This document shows positions 4,446 through 5,368 of a stretch of 5,368 nt of DNA, piece by piece (within the stretch, counting starts at the first letter, position 1; each line of letters opens with the position of its first letter). Source of the DNA: Eggerthellaceae bacterium (lineage in GTDB: Bacteria > Actinomycetota > Coriobacteriia > Coriobacteriales > Eggerthellaceae); assembly GCA_003452695.1 (NCBI GenBank), contig DMNP01000410.1, positions 1-5,368 of the forward strand. Reading direction: 5' to 3'. The notes under the pieces were generated by a model. The model worked only from the letters and a program-made list of their open reading frames with translations, made no database searches and was not told where the DNA came from. The position numbers were made by a program, and so were the translations under genes.

Positions 4446-5368
4446 CTAGCGCATCAGCCATTCATGCGCCGACCAGTGCTTGACGCCGTTCACCACATGG
4501 CTTGCGTCCGAGCGCATGACCACGCCGCGACCCTCTTCGGGGATGCCCAGGGCGTCGCCGACGCCTCCCAGATGCCGCGCAAGCTCGGGTTTGTACGTGC
4601 TCGTCGACTTGATCTCGACGAGCTCCGGCGCGGAGCGATCGGTGACGTCGACGAGGTCTACCTCGATCTTGCTGTCATCGCGGTAGAAGTACAGCTCGGG
4701 GTTGCGGCCGGCGTTCAGGTGCCGTTTGAGCGTCTCCGCTATGGCGAGGTTCTCGAATACGGGCCCGCGGACCGAGCTGTCGCGCATCTGTTCGGGCGTC
4801 TCGATACCTAGGAGGTGGCAGAGCAGTCCCGTGTCGTAGAAGTAGAGCTTCGGCGTCTTGGTAAGGCGTTTGCGAAGGTTGGCGTGGTAGGGCTGGAGGC
4901 GGAATAGGACGTAACTAGACTCGAGGATAGAAAGCCACGAGTCGACCGTCGCACGAGCGATACCGAGGTCACCTGCCAGCCGTGACACGTTGAGTAGCTG
5001 CCCACATCCCTGGGCGCAGAGGCCGAGCAGGGCGCGGAACGAGGTCATGCTGCGCGCGTCAATGTATCCTGCCACATCACGCTCGACGTAGGTCTGCAAG
5101 TAGTTCTCGAAGAAGACCGATGGAGGAATGCTTACGACGTGCAAGCGGGGGTAACCACCTTTTAGCATGAAGGAGTCGGGCGCAAGCTCTTCCCCGTGCT
5201 CTATGCACTCGCGGTACGAGAGCGGCAGAAGCTTGCAGATGCCCACGCGTCCGGCAAGGGTCTGACTTATCTGCCTGAGCAGTAGGAAGTTCTGGGATCC
5301 AGAAAGTACGTACTGTCCTGGCTCCCCGGAGGCGTCGGAGGCGACCTGGATGGCGCTGAAGAGCTCGG
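4446..5368 (-). CDS. AAA_14/DUF4143 ATPase, C-terminal part (5' end outside window)
   Basis: The frame is open from the window edge; 306 residues are visible and the N-terminal Walker A/B region lies outside. The visible part starts in the AAA domain (ELFSAIQVASD), with the sensor-1-like YVLSGSQNF (19-27) and LAGRVGICKLLPLS (37-50). FMLKGGYPRLH and FFENYLQTYVERDV lead into DUF4143. This has a winged-helix-like segment (about 124-157), KLYFYDTGLLCHLLGI (174-189), and a C-terminal PD-(D/E)XK-like core: GPVFENLAIAE (201-211), then Asp237 in EVDLV and Glu251-x-Lys253 in VEIKS. The family (archaeal-type AAA+ with a nuclease-like tail) is widespread in bacteria and its cellular role is not settled. 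The C-terminus is intact (stop TAG at 4446-4448). A GTG at 5246 is an internal codon, not the start. The methyltransferase gene follows 37 bases downstream. Confidence 0.93.
   Translation of the reverse strand, partial: ELFSAIQVASDASGEPGQYVLSGSQNFLLLRQISQTLAGRVGICKLLPLSYRECIEHGEELAPDSFMLKGGYPRLHVVSIPPSVFFENYLQTYVERDVAGYIDARSMTSFRALLGLCAQGCGQLLNVSRLAGDLGIARATVDSWLSILESSYVLFRLQPYHANLRKRLTKTPKLYFYDTGLLCHLLGIETPEQMRDSSVRGPVFENLAIAETLKRHLNAGRNPELYFYRDDSKIEVDLVDVTDRSAPELVEIKSTSTYKPELARHLGGVGDALGIPEEGRGVVMRSDASHVVNGVKHWSAHEWLMR

Noticed and set aside
1..5368. CRISPR array, rRNA or intact insertion sequence
   Set aside because: No regularly spaced direct repeats, no rRNA sequence and no transposase gene could be seen on either strand.

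Overview
The window looks like chromosomal DNA of a high-GC actinobacterium. The small Glu/Ala-rich protein with a Cys-x-Cys motif at 248-607, together with the DUF5684 and AAA/DUF4143 proteins, most resembles gut Coriobacteriia of the Eggerthella/Adlercreutzia/Gordonibacter kind. That placement is recollection and inference, not a search result.

Left half, + strand. A possible 3' end of an upstream gene (3-152) overlaps a candidate promoter. A 119-residue protein of unknown function follows (248-607). Next comes a compact regulatory block: a candidate promoter (735-762), a guanidine-III (ykkC-III) riboswitch (782-825) and a 105-residue SMR transporter of the Gdx/SugE guanidinium-export type (854-1171). 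The riboswitch linker is complementary to the transporter's ribosome binding site, which suggests an ON switch: guanidine builds the aptamer, the aptamer occupies the linker, and the ribosome site is freed. A 217-base spacer with a promoter-like site and nested inverted repeats leads into dapA (1389-2288), the first committed step of lysine and diaminopimelate synthesis. A strong hairpin follows dapA.

Middle (2289-2767). This gap between convergent genes holds a 102-base element with 19-base terminal inverted repeats (candidate MITE), a 15-base-pair hairpin, and a 61-codon ORF or gene remnant on the - strand.

Right half, - strand. Transcription runs from the window end leftward. First is the C-terminal part of an AAA/DUF4143 ATPase (4446-5368, incomplete), then a membrane methyltransferase of the isoprenylcysteine/phospholipid methyltransferase type (3725-4408), 37 bases away and probably in the same transcript. 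An AT-richer stretch with an apparently broken coding sequence (about 3335-3660) follows, then a four-helix DUF5684 membrane protein (2768-3268) with its own likely promoter.

The clearest system is the guanidine sensor plus exporter. The class is known; the linker/ribosome-site pairing and the MITE-like element are the items most worth checking.
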